A stretch of DNA of 64,000 nt, from positions 39,984-103,983 of the forward strand of contig NZ_AUXY01000079.1 in the NCBI RefSeq assembly GCF_001625695.1, read 5' to 3'. The position numbers and the translations under genes are program-made. The DNA is from Pseudoalteromonas luteoviolacea H33-S (lineage in GTDB: Bacteria > Pseudomonadota > Gammaproteobacteria > Enterobacterales > Alteromonadaceae). Of the stretch, positions 8,697-17,061 are shown piece by piece (the stretch's first letter is position 1; each line of letters starts with the position of its first letter). The notes under the pieces are model-generated. The model was not told where the DNA came from and ran no database searches. It saw only the letters and a program-made list of their open reading frames with translations.

Positions 8697-9170
8697 CTAT
8701 TTCACCTGCACAACTTGCCCATTTGTCAGCTCAATTAATTTATTTGCTGGTAGTGAAAAAACTGCATGAGGCGTACCCGCAGCAGCCCATACGGTCTCGT
8801 ATTCAAGCAAATCTTCATCAATAAAAGTAATCGGCGTCTCCAGATGACCTAAAGGCGGAATGCCGCCAATCGCAAACCCTGTTACTTCACGTGTAAAATC
8901 TGCATCCGCTTTACTTAATTTTTCACCTAAATGCTTTGCCACTAGCTTTTCTTTCACTCGGTTTTTTCCGCTAACCAGTAGTAAAACTGGCTTACCACTC
9001 TCTTTACCTTTAAAAATAAGCGACTTCACGATTTGCCCCAGTTCACACCCAATCGTGTTTGCCGAGTCTTCTGCTGTGCGCGTACTGCCCGGTAATTCAA
9101 CCACAGAAAACTCACAACCCGCAGCGACTATGGCATCTTGAACGCGTTGCGCACTTTTGCTTAAATTCAT
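8697..9170 (-). CDS. YbaK/ProX-type aminoacyl-tRNA deacylase
   Basis: A 157-residue single-domain protein of the YbaK/aaRS-associated (INS-like) editing family. Seen motifs are CELGQIVKSLIFKG with the conserved Lys (near 44-57), a LVSGKNRVKEKLVAKHLG stretch and the family signature TGFAIGGIPPLGHL (residues 96-109). Such proteins hydrolyse mischarged aminoacyl-tRNA. Here it lies between an A domain (12 bp upstream) and the flavoprotein (1-bp gap). A role in clearing tRNA mischarged with the cluster's non-protein amino acid, or in clearing the carrier thioester, is possible but unproven. AAGGAAAGACA precedes ATG 9170. Confidence 0.85.
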   Translation of the reverse strand: MNLSKSAQRVQDAIVAAGCEFSVVELPGSTRTAEDSANTIGCELGQIVKSLIFKGKESGKPVLLLVSGKNRVKEKLVAKHLGEKLSKADADFTREVTGFAIGGIPPLGHLETPITFIDEDLLEYETVWAAAGTPHAVFSLPANKLIELTNGQVVQVK

Positions 9171-9182
9171 TGTCTTTCCTTA

Positions 9183-10748
9183 TTATTTAGCTGTATCACG
9201 ATATTTTGAAAGCAAAGCAGCTTTGTCCACTTTGCCGTTTTTATTTAATGGCATATCCGTTAGAACCACATATTGCGACGGTATCATGTAATGTGGTAAC
9301 CGCTGCTTTAATGCCTTATTCAATTCCCCAGTGTCGATAGACTTATTGAGTAATAAAAACGCGATTAAGCGTTTTTCATTGCCATCAACCGCACTCGCTA
9401 AAACATGCGCACTCATCACAGTGTCTAAGCTCTCTAGCTCTGTTTTAATTTCCGCCAGCTCTATCCTAAAGCCTTTGACTTTCACCTGATCATCCGTTCG
9501 GCCTAAAAATGCTAAATCACCACTTGCTAGCATTTTTACACGATCGCCAGTGCGATAAAGACGCTCCCCCCCTAATGGGGTTTCAACTTGATCAACAAAG
9601 CGTGCCCGAGTCAGTTCAAATTGACCTATGTAGCCCAGAGCTACACCATCGCCCGCAATGTATAGCTCTCCTTCTTGTCCTTGTGCCACACATTGCAACT
9701 TATCATCTAAAACATACACACGGGTATTCGCTATTGGTTTACCGATTGGCATCACATCCAGCGGTAAAGTAAGCCGACAAGCCGTTGCAAAGGTCGTGCA
9801 TTCCGTGGGTCCGTATATATTGCTGATATTTGTATTGGGCAGTACCGCCAAAGCCTTGCGCATATGCGCTAAATTGTGTGCTTCTCCCCCAGTAAGAATG
9901 GTATGCAGAGGTTCAAATATTTCAGGCTTTTCCGCTATTACTGTGTTAAACAAGGCTGTGGTAATAAACAATGTATTCACCTGATGCGCACTAATACATC
10001 TACCTAGATTAGCAATTGTTGGCAGCGCATTTGGGAATATCACACAGCACCCACCATTTAGCAGTGGCCCCCAGATCTCAAAAGTCGCCGCATCAAAGCT
10101 GACCGTCGCCAAATGCAGCACCCGCGTTTGCTCATTGAGCTCAACATAATCAACATCACTGACTAACCGCAGCACACCAATATGCGCAACAGCAACTCCT
10201 TTTGGCTCACCCGTAGAGCCTGAAGTGAAGTTAATGTACGCCATTTCTCGGTGTGCAACTTCAGGCTCACTTGCATCTGCAAACTGACATTCAGCGTCAA
10301 TATCTTCTAAATTGATAAAGTGAACGGGCAGAGGTAAAGCTTCCACTTTACTGTTCTCACACAGCACCAGTCGTGTGCGACTTTGATAAATCATGGACTG
10401 CTGGCGTTTAATAGGTAAGTTCGAATCCAACGGCAAGTATGCTGAACCCAGCTTTAAGATTGCCAACATCGCAACCACCATACGTGGGCTTTTATTCAAA
10501 CTAAATGCAATACTCGTATCTTGCTCATGACCGCGCATTTTAAGTACATTCGCCAGCTGATTAGCTTGCCTTTCAAGTTCGCCGTAGGTCACTTTCACAT
10601 CACGCCATTCAAGTGCAATCGCATGTGGTGTCCGCTTTGCTTGTTTGTTAAATGCTTGGGCAATGCTTATTTGGCGGTCAAATTCAACATAGGTATCATT
10701 CACTTGCGCTAACAACACCGATGCTTCAGTCTGTTTATTGACTGTCAT
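9183..10748 (-). CDS. Stand-alone NRPS adenylation domain, predicted isoleucine-type
   Basis: A 521-residue A domain without a fused carrier. Core motifs are FTSGSTGEPKG (A3), NIYGPTEC (A5), GELYIAGDGVALGY (A6), YRTGD (A7), GRTDDQVKVKGFRIEL (A8) and NKNGKVDK (A10). Aligning by eye to PheA gives the pocket residues D-A-F-F-L-G-I-T-F-K. This is nearly the isoleucine code D-A-F-F-Y-G-I-T-F-K and shares its Leu with another Ile code. The enzyme would load Ile (or allo-Ile) onto the separate carrier protein at 11558. ATG 10748 is preferred over the longer frame because AAGGATA sits upstream and it avoids overlap with the thioesterase gene. Confidence 0.92.
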   Translation of the reverse strand: MTVNKQTEASVLLAQVNDTYVEFDRQISIAQAFNKQAKRTPHAIALEWRDVKVTYGELERQANQLANVLKMRGHEQDTSIAFSLNKSPRMVVAMLAILKLGSAYLPLDSNLPIKRQQSMIYQSRTRLVLCENSKVEALPLPVHFINLEDIDAECQFADASEPEVAHREMAYINFTSGSTGEPKGVAVAHIGVLRLVSDVDYVELNEQTRVLHLATVSFDAATFEIWGPLLNGGCCVIFPNALPTIANLGRCISAHQVNTLFITTALFNTVIAEKPEIFEPLHTILTGGEAHNLAHMRKALAVLPNTNISNIYGPTECTTFATACRLTLPLDVMPIGKPIANTRVYVLDDKLQCVAQGQEGELYIAGDGVALGYIGQFELTRARFVDQVETPLGGERLYRTGDRVKMLASGDLAFLGRTDDQVKVKGFRIELAEIKTELESLDTVMSAHVLASAVDGNEKRLIAFLLLNKSIDTGELNKALKQRLPHYMIPSQYVVLTDMPLNKNGKVDKAALLSKYRDTAK

Positions 10749-10762
10749 TATCCTTATCCCAG

Positions 10763-11554
10763 TTATTCCATCAGTTGCTTGCACTCGTTTTCAATCTGTC
10801 TAAGCAGTTGATTTTGGTGTGAGTGCAAAAAGAAGTGCTCTCCCTCAAAGCAGATTAACTCAAAGTTGTTGTGGGTATAGTTTTGCCAAGCTTGCATGAC
10901 CAAAGGCGGGTCTATTTTGTCGTGCACCCCACTCAAAGCCGTTATTTTGACATTAACGGGTGTCCGCTCACTATCGGGCCATAACTCGGACAAGGCCATG
11001 TCTGATCTTAAAATCGGCTCAAGCATACGCATTAACCTTTTATCTTCGAGAATATGAGCGGGAGTACCGCCCATTTTCGCGACTCGAGCATAAAAAGCAC
11101 TGCTGTCCAGGTTATACATATATGGCAAAATACATGGCTCACTCGGTGCTCTACATGCTGACAAAAACAGTTGCAGTGGTAACGGCTTTTGTAACGCTTC
11201 TAACTTGCGTGTTAACTCAAATGCAATGCGAGCCCCAAAACTATGACCAAAAATAACATACGGACATTCGCCATAGTCTTGGTCGAGCATACCAATCGCA
11301 TCAATTAACTCATCCAATAATGTCGACCAATCGGCATATAAAGCAGCTCTTAACCGAGACTCTCTGCCAGCCAATTTATAGGCCAACACCTCTATACTTT
11401 CACCCAACTCTGTTTGCCAAGGGAGGAACATCCGCGCTCCTCCACCGGCATAGGGAAAGCAGATTAATCGCAGCTTTACATTTTTTGTCTTTGTATTGGC
11501 ACGTAACCAATACGCATCAGCATGCTCAGCTTTTGTATTTATCTGCAGTGTCAT
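10763..11554 (-). CDS. Type II thioesterase (GrsT/CytC4-like)
   Basis: A 263-residue alpha/beta hydrolase of the thioesterase II family. It has LICFPYAGGGARMFLPW near 30-46, the nucleophile elbow FGHSFGARIAFEL with Ser105, and a catalytic His near the C-terminus in FEGEHFFLHSH. Such enzymes hydrolyse aminoacyl or acyl groups from carrier proteins. In stand-alone A/T/halogenase sets (cytC, bar, cma) they release the halogenated amino acid or clear misloaded carriers. The gene is 3 bp downstream of the carrier-protein gene. Confidence 0.92.
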   Translation of the reverse strand: MTLQINTKAEHADAYWLRANTKTKNVKLRLICFPYAGGGARMFLPWQTELGESIEVLAYKLAGRESRLRAALYADWSTLLDELIDAIGMLDQDYGECPYVIFGHSFGARIAFELTRKLEALQKPLPLQLFLSACRAPSEPCILPYMYNLDSSAFYARVAKMGGTPAHILEDKRLMRMLEPILRSDMALSELWPDSERTPVNVKITALSGVHDKIDPPLVMQAWQNYTHNNFELICFEGEHFFLHSHQNQLLRQIENECKQLME

Positions 11555-11557
11555 CAG

Positions 11558-11800
11558 TTACGCAGTTGCTGTTTGGTTTTGGGTAATAAACTCAGCAACA
11601 GCGCCCAAACGACCATCCTCAAATAATGCATCTGCGGTCAGCGCGTCTTCGCCATAAAGAGCATCGGTGCGAGATAACAACTTAATCGCACTCAATGAAT
11701 CACCACCGATGTCAAAAAAGTCATCTTGTAAAGAGACCGACTCTAAGTTCAATATTTCTTGGCACAGCGCCAATACTGTTTGTTCAATGTCTTTCATCAT
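11558..11800 (-). CDS. Stand-alone peptidyl carrier protein
   Basis: An 80-residue carrier protein with the phosphopantetheine motif FFDIGGDSLSAIKLL; the modified Ser is residue 35. It probably carries the Ile thioester made by the A domain at 9183 and presents it to the halogenase at 11816 and the flavoprotein at 7514. Two ATG codons lie in tandem (11800 and 11797). AAGGA fits the second slightly better. Confidence 0.92.
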   Translation of the reverse strand: MMKDIEQTVLALCQEILNLESVSLQDDFFDIGGDSLSAIKLLSRTDALYGEDALTADALFEDGRLGAVAEFITQNQTATA

Positions 11801-11815
11801 CTTTCCTTAATTGCA

Positions 11816-12787
11816 TTACCACTCACGGCGGTTAAACGGCGTGTTATTAAACGTTTTTTCAATCAGTGCATTATGGCCAATTGAATCTGTACCTGAAACT
11901 AACACTGAACCATGGTTATCAAGGCTGGCATTCGCACCAAACTCATCCAAGCTTTGCGAATACGGATATACTTTTACATCTGTCGGGACATAACGCGCGG
12001 CATAACCTAAACGCATATTTTTTTCACCCGAATGAGGGTAAGAAGCGTGCATGAGGGTAGACCAAAAGATAACAAATTGGCCGGGCTTCATAACTAATGG
12101 AACCGCTTGAGATTCATCAGGTTTCCAGTTCGGATCTTTTTGCAGTTGGCGATAGTCATATCCAAAAAAGCCGCGTTTAATACCATCTTTTTCCACTGAA
12201 TTGATCTGAGATTCATCATAAGTGAGTTCTTTGGTTTCGTCATAATTCATGGTTTTATGCGTTCCTGGCATGATCTGCAGGCAACCATTTTCAATTGTAG
12301 ACTCAGTAAACGCCGTCCAAACTGTAATTGTACCTGAGTGCTCAGAACCTTCAGGCCATTCAATTTGTGGCTTTTTCGACGCGGCAACATTGGCAAATGT
12401 ACCCGCTTGGTGCCAATCGGTACCTTCATCACCCGGGTATTTAGGAAAAAATTCCGTTCTCCAACATAGTAAGTCACGACCTAAAATGCTTGCAACACGG
12501 TCAACGATTTCACGCTTACAGATGTGATCTGCAAGGAAATCAATATCGAGGTGACGATCATAATTGGATATATTGGTACTACCTGAGATACCGTCATCTC
12601 CACGGTAAATTGACTTTCGACTGTCCACCAGCTTCGGGCGAAGCTTTTTGAATTTTTCAGTCATTTCTTCTGGCGTGTATGCGGTGAATGGACCAGCAAA
12701 ACCTTGTCTGCGAAACTGTTCTAATTCTTCTTTCGAAAATGAAAAATCCTCTGCTAAGCAGGGCTCGATTTGTTCTTCTAACATCAT
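11816..12787 (-). CDS. SyrB2-type Fe(II)/2-oxoglutarate aliphatic halogenase
   Basis: A 323-residue enzyme of the phytanoyl-CoA dioxygenase-like fold, closely resembling SyrB2, CytC3 and BarB. The iron site reads DWHQAGTFA (His126-Gln-Ala128). The carboxylate of ordinary dioxygenases is replaced by Ala, leaving room for chloride. The distal His is His247 in STLMHASYPHSG, and an Arg in RLGYAARYVP fits the 2-oxoglutarate clamp. Segments such as TVWTAFTES, NYDETK and RGFFGYDYRQLQ match what I recall of SyrB2. These enzymes chlorinate unactivated methyl groups of amino acids tethered to a carrier protein, here probably Ile. Tandem ATGs occur at 12787 and 12784 after AAAGGAATA. It is the first gene of the operon running to 7514. 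Confidence 0.95.
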   Translation of the reverse strand: MMLEEQIEPCLAEDFSFSKEELEQFRRQGFAGPFTAYTPEEMTEKFKKLRPKLVDSRKSIYRGDDGISGSTNISNYDRHLDIDFLADHICKREIVDRVASILGRDLLCWRTEFFPKYPGDEGTDWHQAGTFANVAASKKPQIEWPEGSEHSGTITVWTAFTESTIENGCLQIMPGTHKTMNYDETKELTYDESQINSVEKDGIKRGFFGYDYRQLQKDPNWKPDESQAVPLVMKPGQFVIFWSTLMHASYPHSGEKNMRLGYAARYVPTDVKVYPYSQSLDEFGANASLDNHGSVLVSGTDSIGHNALIEKTFNNTPFNRREW

Positions 12788-13273
12788 TATTCCTTTGACT
12801 ATAAAAGTTTAGGCTGAGTCAGCCTTTTCATTATTTTTTTAATAATTACCCATTTTTTTTATGGACATGCGTCCATGAAAAAGAAACATACTACATAAAA
12901 TAAGGTACAACAATACAAATAACAATTTTAAACATTTAATACACATAATTATGAGTTATCTTCATGACGAGAAGTTTTTATTCCATTTGGATTGACTGCT
13001 TAATCACCAATACACTAATGTGTGAAAAGTTACTCTTCAGCGAATTAAAAATAAAACATCCAATAAAAAACAAAAAATAGATTATAAATACAAAATAAAA
13101 TCTAATTCAGTTATTTATTGACTTATTTATTCTTTTTTACTGGTGTTACTTTTCAGGTACACGCGATCTATGCATAAAGTATTCAAGCTGATTTTAGTAA
13201 TAACACAGGTAAAGCATTTACTCTAAAACAGTTTTATTGAAGACAACATTGGCATAATTCACAAGGAGGATCG
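12788..13273. promoter_or_regulatory. Divergent control region of the biosynthetic cluster
   Basis: A 486-bp AT-rich spacer between the halogenase operon (-) and the AraC gene (+). It contains the inverted repeat ATGGAC-ATGC-GTCCAT at 12861-12876, about 75 bp upstream of the halogenase start and a candidate operator. AAGGAGGATCG is a very strong ribosome site before ATG 13274. No convincing -35/-10 pair could be fixed by eye. Confidence 0.5.
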
Positions 13274-14044
13274 ATGTATTTTCAAACTGAACAGTTACCC
13301 GCTCCCATCATGGCATTTGCTTATTCATATGCACACGGCATTAATGAACCTCAACATGCGCATACTAGCGTACAACTTTTACATACGCTGACTGGCGTTT
13401 TGAGAGTCACAACCCCCCAAGGTCGATGGATCATTCCACCAGATAGAGCACTATGGATCCCTGCTAACGTACCTCATAGCATCAAAGCCCATGGTCAAGT
13501 AGAGGTAAGAACCTTGTTTTTAGACCCATTTGCCAGAGCAGATTTGCCTAGTGACTGTGGTATCTTCCAAGTTCCGGAATTGCTTAAAGCATTAATAAAT
13601 AGCGCCGTTGATATTCCCACTCCTTGCCCAAGGGGAGGCAAAGAGGAGCGTATCCTAGAGCTTGTTTTAGATGAGCTACGCGACTTGTCACTACATGATT
13701 TCAATGTCCCCTTACCAGAAGATAAGGCACTTTTAAAATTATGTGAAAAAATCACCGCTCGCTTGGAACACCCGTGGTCATTAACCGATGCCGCTTACAT
13801 GCTAAGCGTCTCAGATCGCACAGTATCAAGGCGCTTTCATCAAGCCACAGGCCTAAGCTTTGGCGAATGGCTGAGACGAAAGCGCCTTATGCGCAGTATG
13901 GAGCTGTTGGCCCAAGGCAACAATGTTATCGATACAGCACTGGCAGTCGGATATGATAGCCCGGGCGCTTTTAGTGCCATGTTTAAGCGTCGTGTCGGAT
14001 TAGCACCGGTTGACTTTATAGCGCAGCCACAGACAGTCGCTTAA
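13274..14044 (+). CDS. AraC-family transcriptional regulator with cupin domain
   Basis: A 256-residue regulator. An N-terminal cupin sensor (HAHTSVQLLHTLTGVLRVTTPQGRWIIPPDRALWIPANVPHSI, residues 26-70) is followed by two helix-turn-helix motifs: LTDAAYMLSVSDRTVSRRFHQATG and VIDTALAVGYDSPGAFSAMFKRRVG. The cupin lines WIPANVPHSI and the ligand-type His residues are typical of the AraC_binding group that senses small molecules. It sits between the two arms of the biosynthetic cluster, divergent from the halogenase operon and convergent (3-nt stop overlap) with the reductase gene. It is therefore the natural candidate for pathway control, possibly responding to the product. Confidence 0.9.
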   Translation: MYFQTEQLPAPIMAFAYSYAHGINEPQHAHTSVQLLHTLTGVLRVTTPQGRWIIPPDRALWIPANVPHSIKAHGQVEVRTLFLDPFARADLPSDCGIFQVPELLKALINSAVDIPTPCPRGGKEERILELVLDELRDLSLHDFNVPLPEDKALLKLCEKITARLEHPWSLTDAAYMLSVSDRTVSRRFHQATGLSFGEWLRRKRLMRSMELLAQGNNVIDTALAVGYDSPGAFSAMFKRRVGLAPVDFIAQPQTVA

Positions 14045-15069
14045 TTTAGCTCCACAACGCAGTCCCCGCGCGGAAACGTCATGCAAGCTAAACGCACGCC
14101 AGCGTCAAAGCTGGCGTCATCTAGCGCTTCTCTTCCTTCAGAATGACAGGGGCCTTTAACCGTCACACTGCATGCGCCGCACAAGCCACTGCGACATACT
14201 GACGGAATTTCGACGCCTTGTGACTCAGATAACGCCAACAGTGTTTGCGTGCCATCTGTTTTCCATTGCACACCATGTGGCATCAACTGAACGTGCATTG
14301 ATGTCAGCTCAGCTTCTATTGTATTGTGGGTATTCACCGCAAAAAAGGATTCAACCATCACATTTTCTGGCGCCATACCTAGCGATATTAACGCTTGTTG
14401 CATATCAGTTGTAAATGCCGCACCACCACACAAATAAGCCAAACGCCCATCTAGATCAGAACATATGTCAGCAATGCGCTCTGCCGTCCACCTACCAAAC
14501 TGCTCACTCGACACGTCAGCCTCTGAGGTGAAAGTCGTCACTAACTTTACGTTGGGTAAATGCTTAATGAGCGCTTCAAGTTCGTTACTGCCAATTAAAT
14601 CTTGACGTTGTTTGACAGATATCAGCATCACCACATCACAAGATAATTGGGTATCAACCAGCTCATGTAACATTGCTATGAAAGGCGTTACACCACTGCC
14701 TGCCGCCATCCATAACAGCTTCTTTTTCGACTCACTTGGCAAAACAAATTGCCCTGTAGGCTCACCCACATCAAGTCTCAACCCTATCGCAGCATGATCA
14801 CACAACCAATTTGATACTAGGCCTTGATTGACCCGCTCAATGGTTAATCGGATAACACTGCTATCTTGCGATGACGAGGAAATGGTGTAACAACGTCGAA
14901 GCGATTGTCCCTGTACTACAAGATTTAGCGCCACATATTGACCAGCTGAGAACTGCAAAAAGGGTAACCCATCAACACGACGTAAATATATCGAAATACA
15001 GCTTTGAGTTTCAATCGCGATCCGTGAAATTTGGCATTCAATGCTGGGCGCTTTATTCATACTAGACAT
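14041..15069 (-). CDS. FAD/NAD(P)H reductase with fused 2Fe-2S ferredoxin domain
   Basis: A 342-residue electron-transfer protein. The FNR-type flavin domain has RRCYTISSSSQ; the nucleotide-binding domain has WMAAGSGVTPFIAML and LAYLCGGAAF. A C-terminal plant-type ferredoxin domain has C-x4-C-x2-C (CRSGLCGACSV) and a distant Cys in RLACMTFP. It takes electrons from NAD(P)H through FAD to an iron-sulfur cluster and on to an oxygenase. The best partner in the cluster is the AurF-like diiron enzyme at 20515. The start at 15069 is chosen because GAGGAATAAACGT precedes it and a longer frame would overlap the exporter gene. Confidence 0.88.
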   Translation of the reverse strand: MSSMNKAPSIECQISRIAIETQSCISIYLRRVDGLPFLQFSAGQYVALNLVVQGQSLRRCYTISSSSQDSSVIRLTIERVNQGLVSNWLCDHAAIGLRLDVGEPTGQFVLPSESKKKLLWMAAGSGVTPFIAMLHELVDTQLSCDVVMLISVKQRQDLIGSNELEALIKHLPNVKLVTTFTSEADVSSEQFGRWTAERIADICSDLDGRLAYLCGGAAFTTDMQQALISLGMAPENVMVESFFAVNTHNTIEAELTSMHVQLMPHGVQWKTDGTQTLLALSESQGVEIPSVCRSGLCGACSVTVKGPCHSEGREALDDASFDAGVRLACMTFPRGDCVVELN

Positions 15070-15089
15070 ACGTTTATTCCTCACACCAT

Positions 15090-15971
15090 TTATGCCGTGA
15101 CACTGGCAGGGCGAAGCCAAGACCAGGCCCTAGCGCCGTATTGAATGATCGCAATACCCGCAACCGTAATAATCGCCCCCAAGCAATTCGCTACAGTCAC
15201 TTGTTCATCCAATAGGAGTACACTACCTATCATGGCAAAAAATGGCATAAGCAAACTAAATGGTGAGATCTTGTCGACACTAAATTTTGCCAATAATTTA
15301 TACCATAAAATAAATGCCAAAATGCCGCCCAAAAATGCGGTGTAAAGTAATGCACCCCAAGCAGGTAAACTGGCTTGTGTGATCGACTCCCATTGGCCTT
15401 GTTCAATTAAGAACGATAATCCTAAAAGCATAGGGAATGCATACATAGCGACGGCTGCGTTTAAGCCCACAGAGTCAAAAGGCCCCAGCTTACGTACACA
15501 AATATTACCGATTGCAAACATCAAAGCAGAACAAGCGATAATGACCAGTCCCAACACACTGGTATTTTGCTGCGGTAAGCCGAGGATCAAAGAGACGCCT
15601 ACCAAACAAACCGCTGTGCCAACAAAGCCAAAGCGCGTCAATTTTTCACCTAATAGGACTGACCCTAAAATCAAGGTAAAAATGGCATTCGTTTGATAAA
15701 CAATCATCCCAGAGGTCACATCAGCGTATTGAAAGCCGATATATAGCAATGCAAAGTGCGCAACTCCTTGAGTTAAGCCCACTGCCGATGCTTTTCCAAA
15801 TTGCCCCTTTAATCTTGTCAAAAAAGGAGCCAGACACACCAACATCAATAAAAATCGCAGAGCCACCATAAATACAGGGGGAAACTCGCCGATCCCAAAT
15901 TTAAGCATGACAGCCTGAACTCCCCAAATACACGGAACCAGCAAAGCAACAAAAAACCACAGTGTGCTCAT
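15090..15971 (-). CDS. EamA/DMT-family exporter
   Basis: A 293-residue membrane protein with ten hydrophobic segments in two EamA repeats; GIWGVQAV-type and GNICVRKLGP-type starts mark the repeats. Drug/metabolite transporters of this family commonly export amino acids and small metabolites. Position inside the cluster, 20 bp upstream of the reductase and 9 bp after the first SRPBCC gene, suggests export of the pathway product or precursor. The substrate is not shown by sequence. Confidence 0.88.
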   Translation of the reverse strand: MSTLWFFVALLVPCIWGVQAVMLKFGIGEFPPVFMVALRFLLMLVCLAPFLTRLKGQFGKASAVGLTQGVAHFALLYIGFQYADVTSGMIVYQTNAIFTLILGSVLLGEKLTRFGFVGTAVCLVGVSLILGLPQQNTSVLGLVIIACSALMFAIGNICVRKLGPFDSVGLNAAVAMYAFPMLLGLSFLIEQGQWESITQASLPAWGALLYTAFLGGILAFILWYKLLAKFSVDKISPFSLLMPFFAMIGSVLLLDEQVTVANCLGAIITVAGIAIIQYGARAWSWLRPASVTA

Positions 15972-15980
15972 AGCCTTCTC

Positions 15981-16472
15981 CTAAGCTGACTCAGTTTCTA
16001 ACACGCATAGAGACGCCACATTTTTCAATGCTGCCTTAGCAAAGTCAGTCAAAAATGTCTCTAATTGCTGCTGCGAAGTTTGGCTGTCTTTCGGCTCACC
16101 CGCCATTTCCCAAACCACACGGCATTGCTGATCTGAGATAGACTCGACTCGAATATGCTCCCACAAATTACGAATATCTAATGATGTTAAAATGATATTC
16201 CAATGCATGGACATGCTTGCGTCATCTCGCTCCATTAGCTGATCAATAACAAAATCACCGGAAGCAAAAAATTTTCGGCGAACGGCTCCCTCGCCATCAC
16301 TGAGCATTTCAATCCGCTCTAATCCATCAGTAAATCGGTCAAATGCTGAAAAATTCCCTACCACAGACCAAGCCGCTCTAGCCGGTGCATTAATCTCAAT
16401 ATCGTTATATACGGTGCCTGTATTGGGGATAGTCGCATATGCTTTGCGCTGTGTTTGACTCGTTGTTTTCAT
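15981..16472 (-). CDS. SRPBCC/polyketide cyclase-like protein (copy 1)
   Basis: A 163-residue START-like (Bet v1 fold) protein: INAPARAAWSVVGNFSAFDRFTDGLERIEM, then GEGAVRRKFFASGDFVIDQL and a C-terminal helix DFAKAALKNVASL. It is paralogous to the next gene, sharing GNF-FD-F-DGLERIEM and VR-KFFA-G. SRPBCC proteins of this kind recur in fragin/mangotoxin/pvf-type clusters next to an A-T-reductase NRPS and an AurF-like oxygenase; their step is unclear. ATG 16472 has AAAGGAATAATC. The longer TTG-initiated frame would start inside that ribosome site. Confidence 0.85.
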   Translation of the reverse strand: MKTTSQTQRKAYATIPNTGTVYNDIEINAPARAAWSVVGNFSAFDRFTDGLERIEMLSDGEGAVRRKFFASGDFVIDQLMERDDASMSMHWNIILTSLDIRNLWEHIRVESISDQQCRVVWEMAGEPKDSQTSQQQLETFLTDFAKAALKNVASLCVLETESA

Positions 16473-16544
16473 GATTATTCCTTTCAATTGCTACATCTAA
16501 AATCAGGGTGTAACGCACTTGCGATTCATTACACCCCCAAAAAT

Positions 16545-17027
16545 TTAAGCTGCTTGCTCGATAAGCCCTTTAGCATTATTCAATGCCGCCGCAGCAAATG
16601 TTGCGATAAAGTCCTCAAAGTCCGGTTGCAATGTGTCTTCATTTGCAGGCTCGCCAGCAATATCCCAGTACACGCGAGCTTGACCATCTGGCAAAGCTTC
16701 AACTCGCATAGAAGACCATAAGTTATTGATATCCATATTGGTAAATAATAGGCTCCAACTCATGATATGCTTCTGCTCGTCGTAGCTATTCAGCTGCTCT
16801 AAAACTAAATGACCATCAGCAAAAAACTTTTTGCGAACAGCACGTATCCCTTCACCTGTCATTTCAATGCGCTCAAGACCGTCGACAAATTTGTCAAAGC
16901 CGGCAAAGTTGCCAACAACTTCCCATGCCTGATCGGGTGTCGCTTTGACATCGACAGACGTACTAATAGTACTTGTTTTAGGTACATAAATAAGCGTTGA
17001 ACGCTGCTCTTTATAAGGGGTACTCAT
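16545..17027 (-). CDS. SRPBCC/polyketide cyclase-like protein (copy 2)
   Basis: A 160-residue START-like protein, paralogue of the adjacent gene: VDVKATPDQAWEVVGNFAGFDKFVDGLERIEM, GIRAVRKKFFADGHLVLEQL, and DFIATFAAAALNNAKGL at the end. The pair probably arose by local duplication and may act together, or on successive intermediates, in the N-oxygenation branch of the pathway. AAAGGAAACTGTT precedes ATG 17027. The next gene upstream ends 34 bp away. Confidence 0.85.
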   Translation of the reverse strand: MSTPYKEQRSTLIYVPKTSTISTSVDVKATPDQAWEVVGNFAGFDKFVDGLERIEMTGEGIRAVRKKFFADGHLVLEQLNSYDEQKHIMSWSLLFTNMDINNLWSSMRVEALPDGQARVYWDIAGEPANEDTLQPDFEDFIATFAAAALNNAKGLIEQAA

Positions 17028-17061
17028 AACAGTTTCCTTTGTTTAATTATTAAATTGTTTG

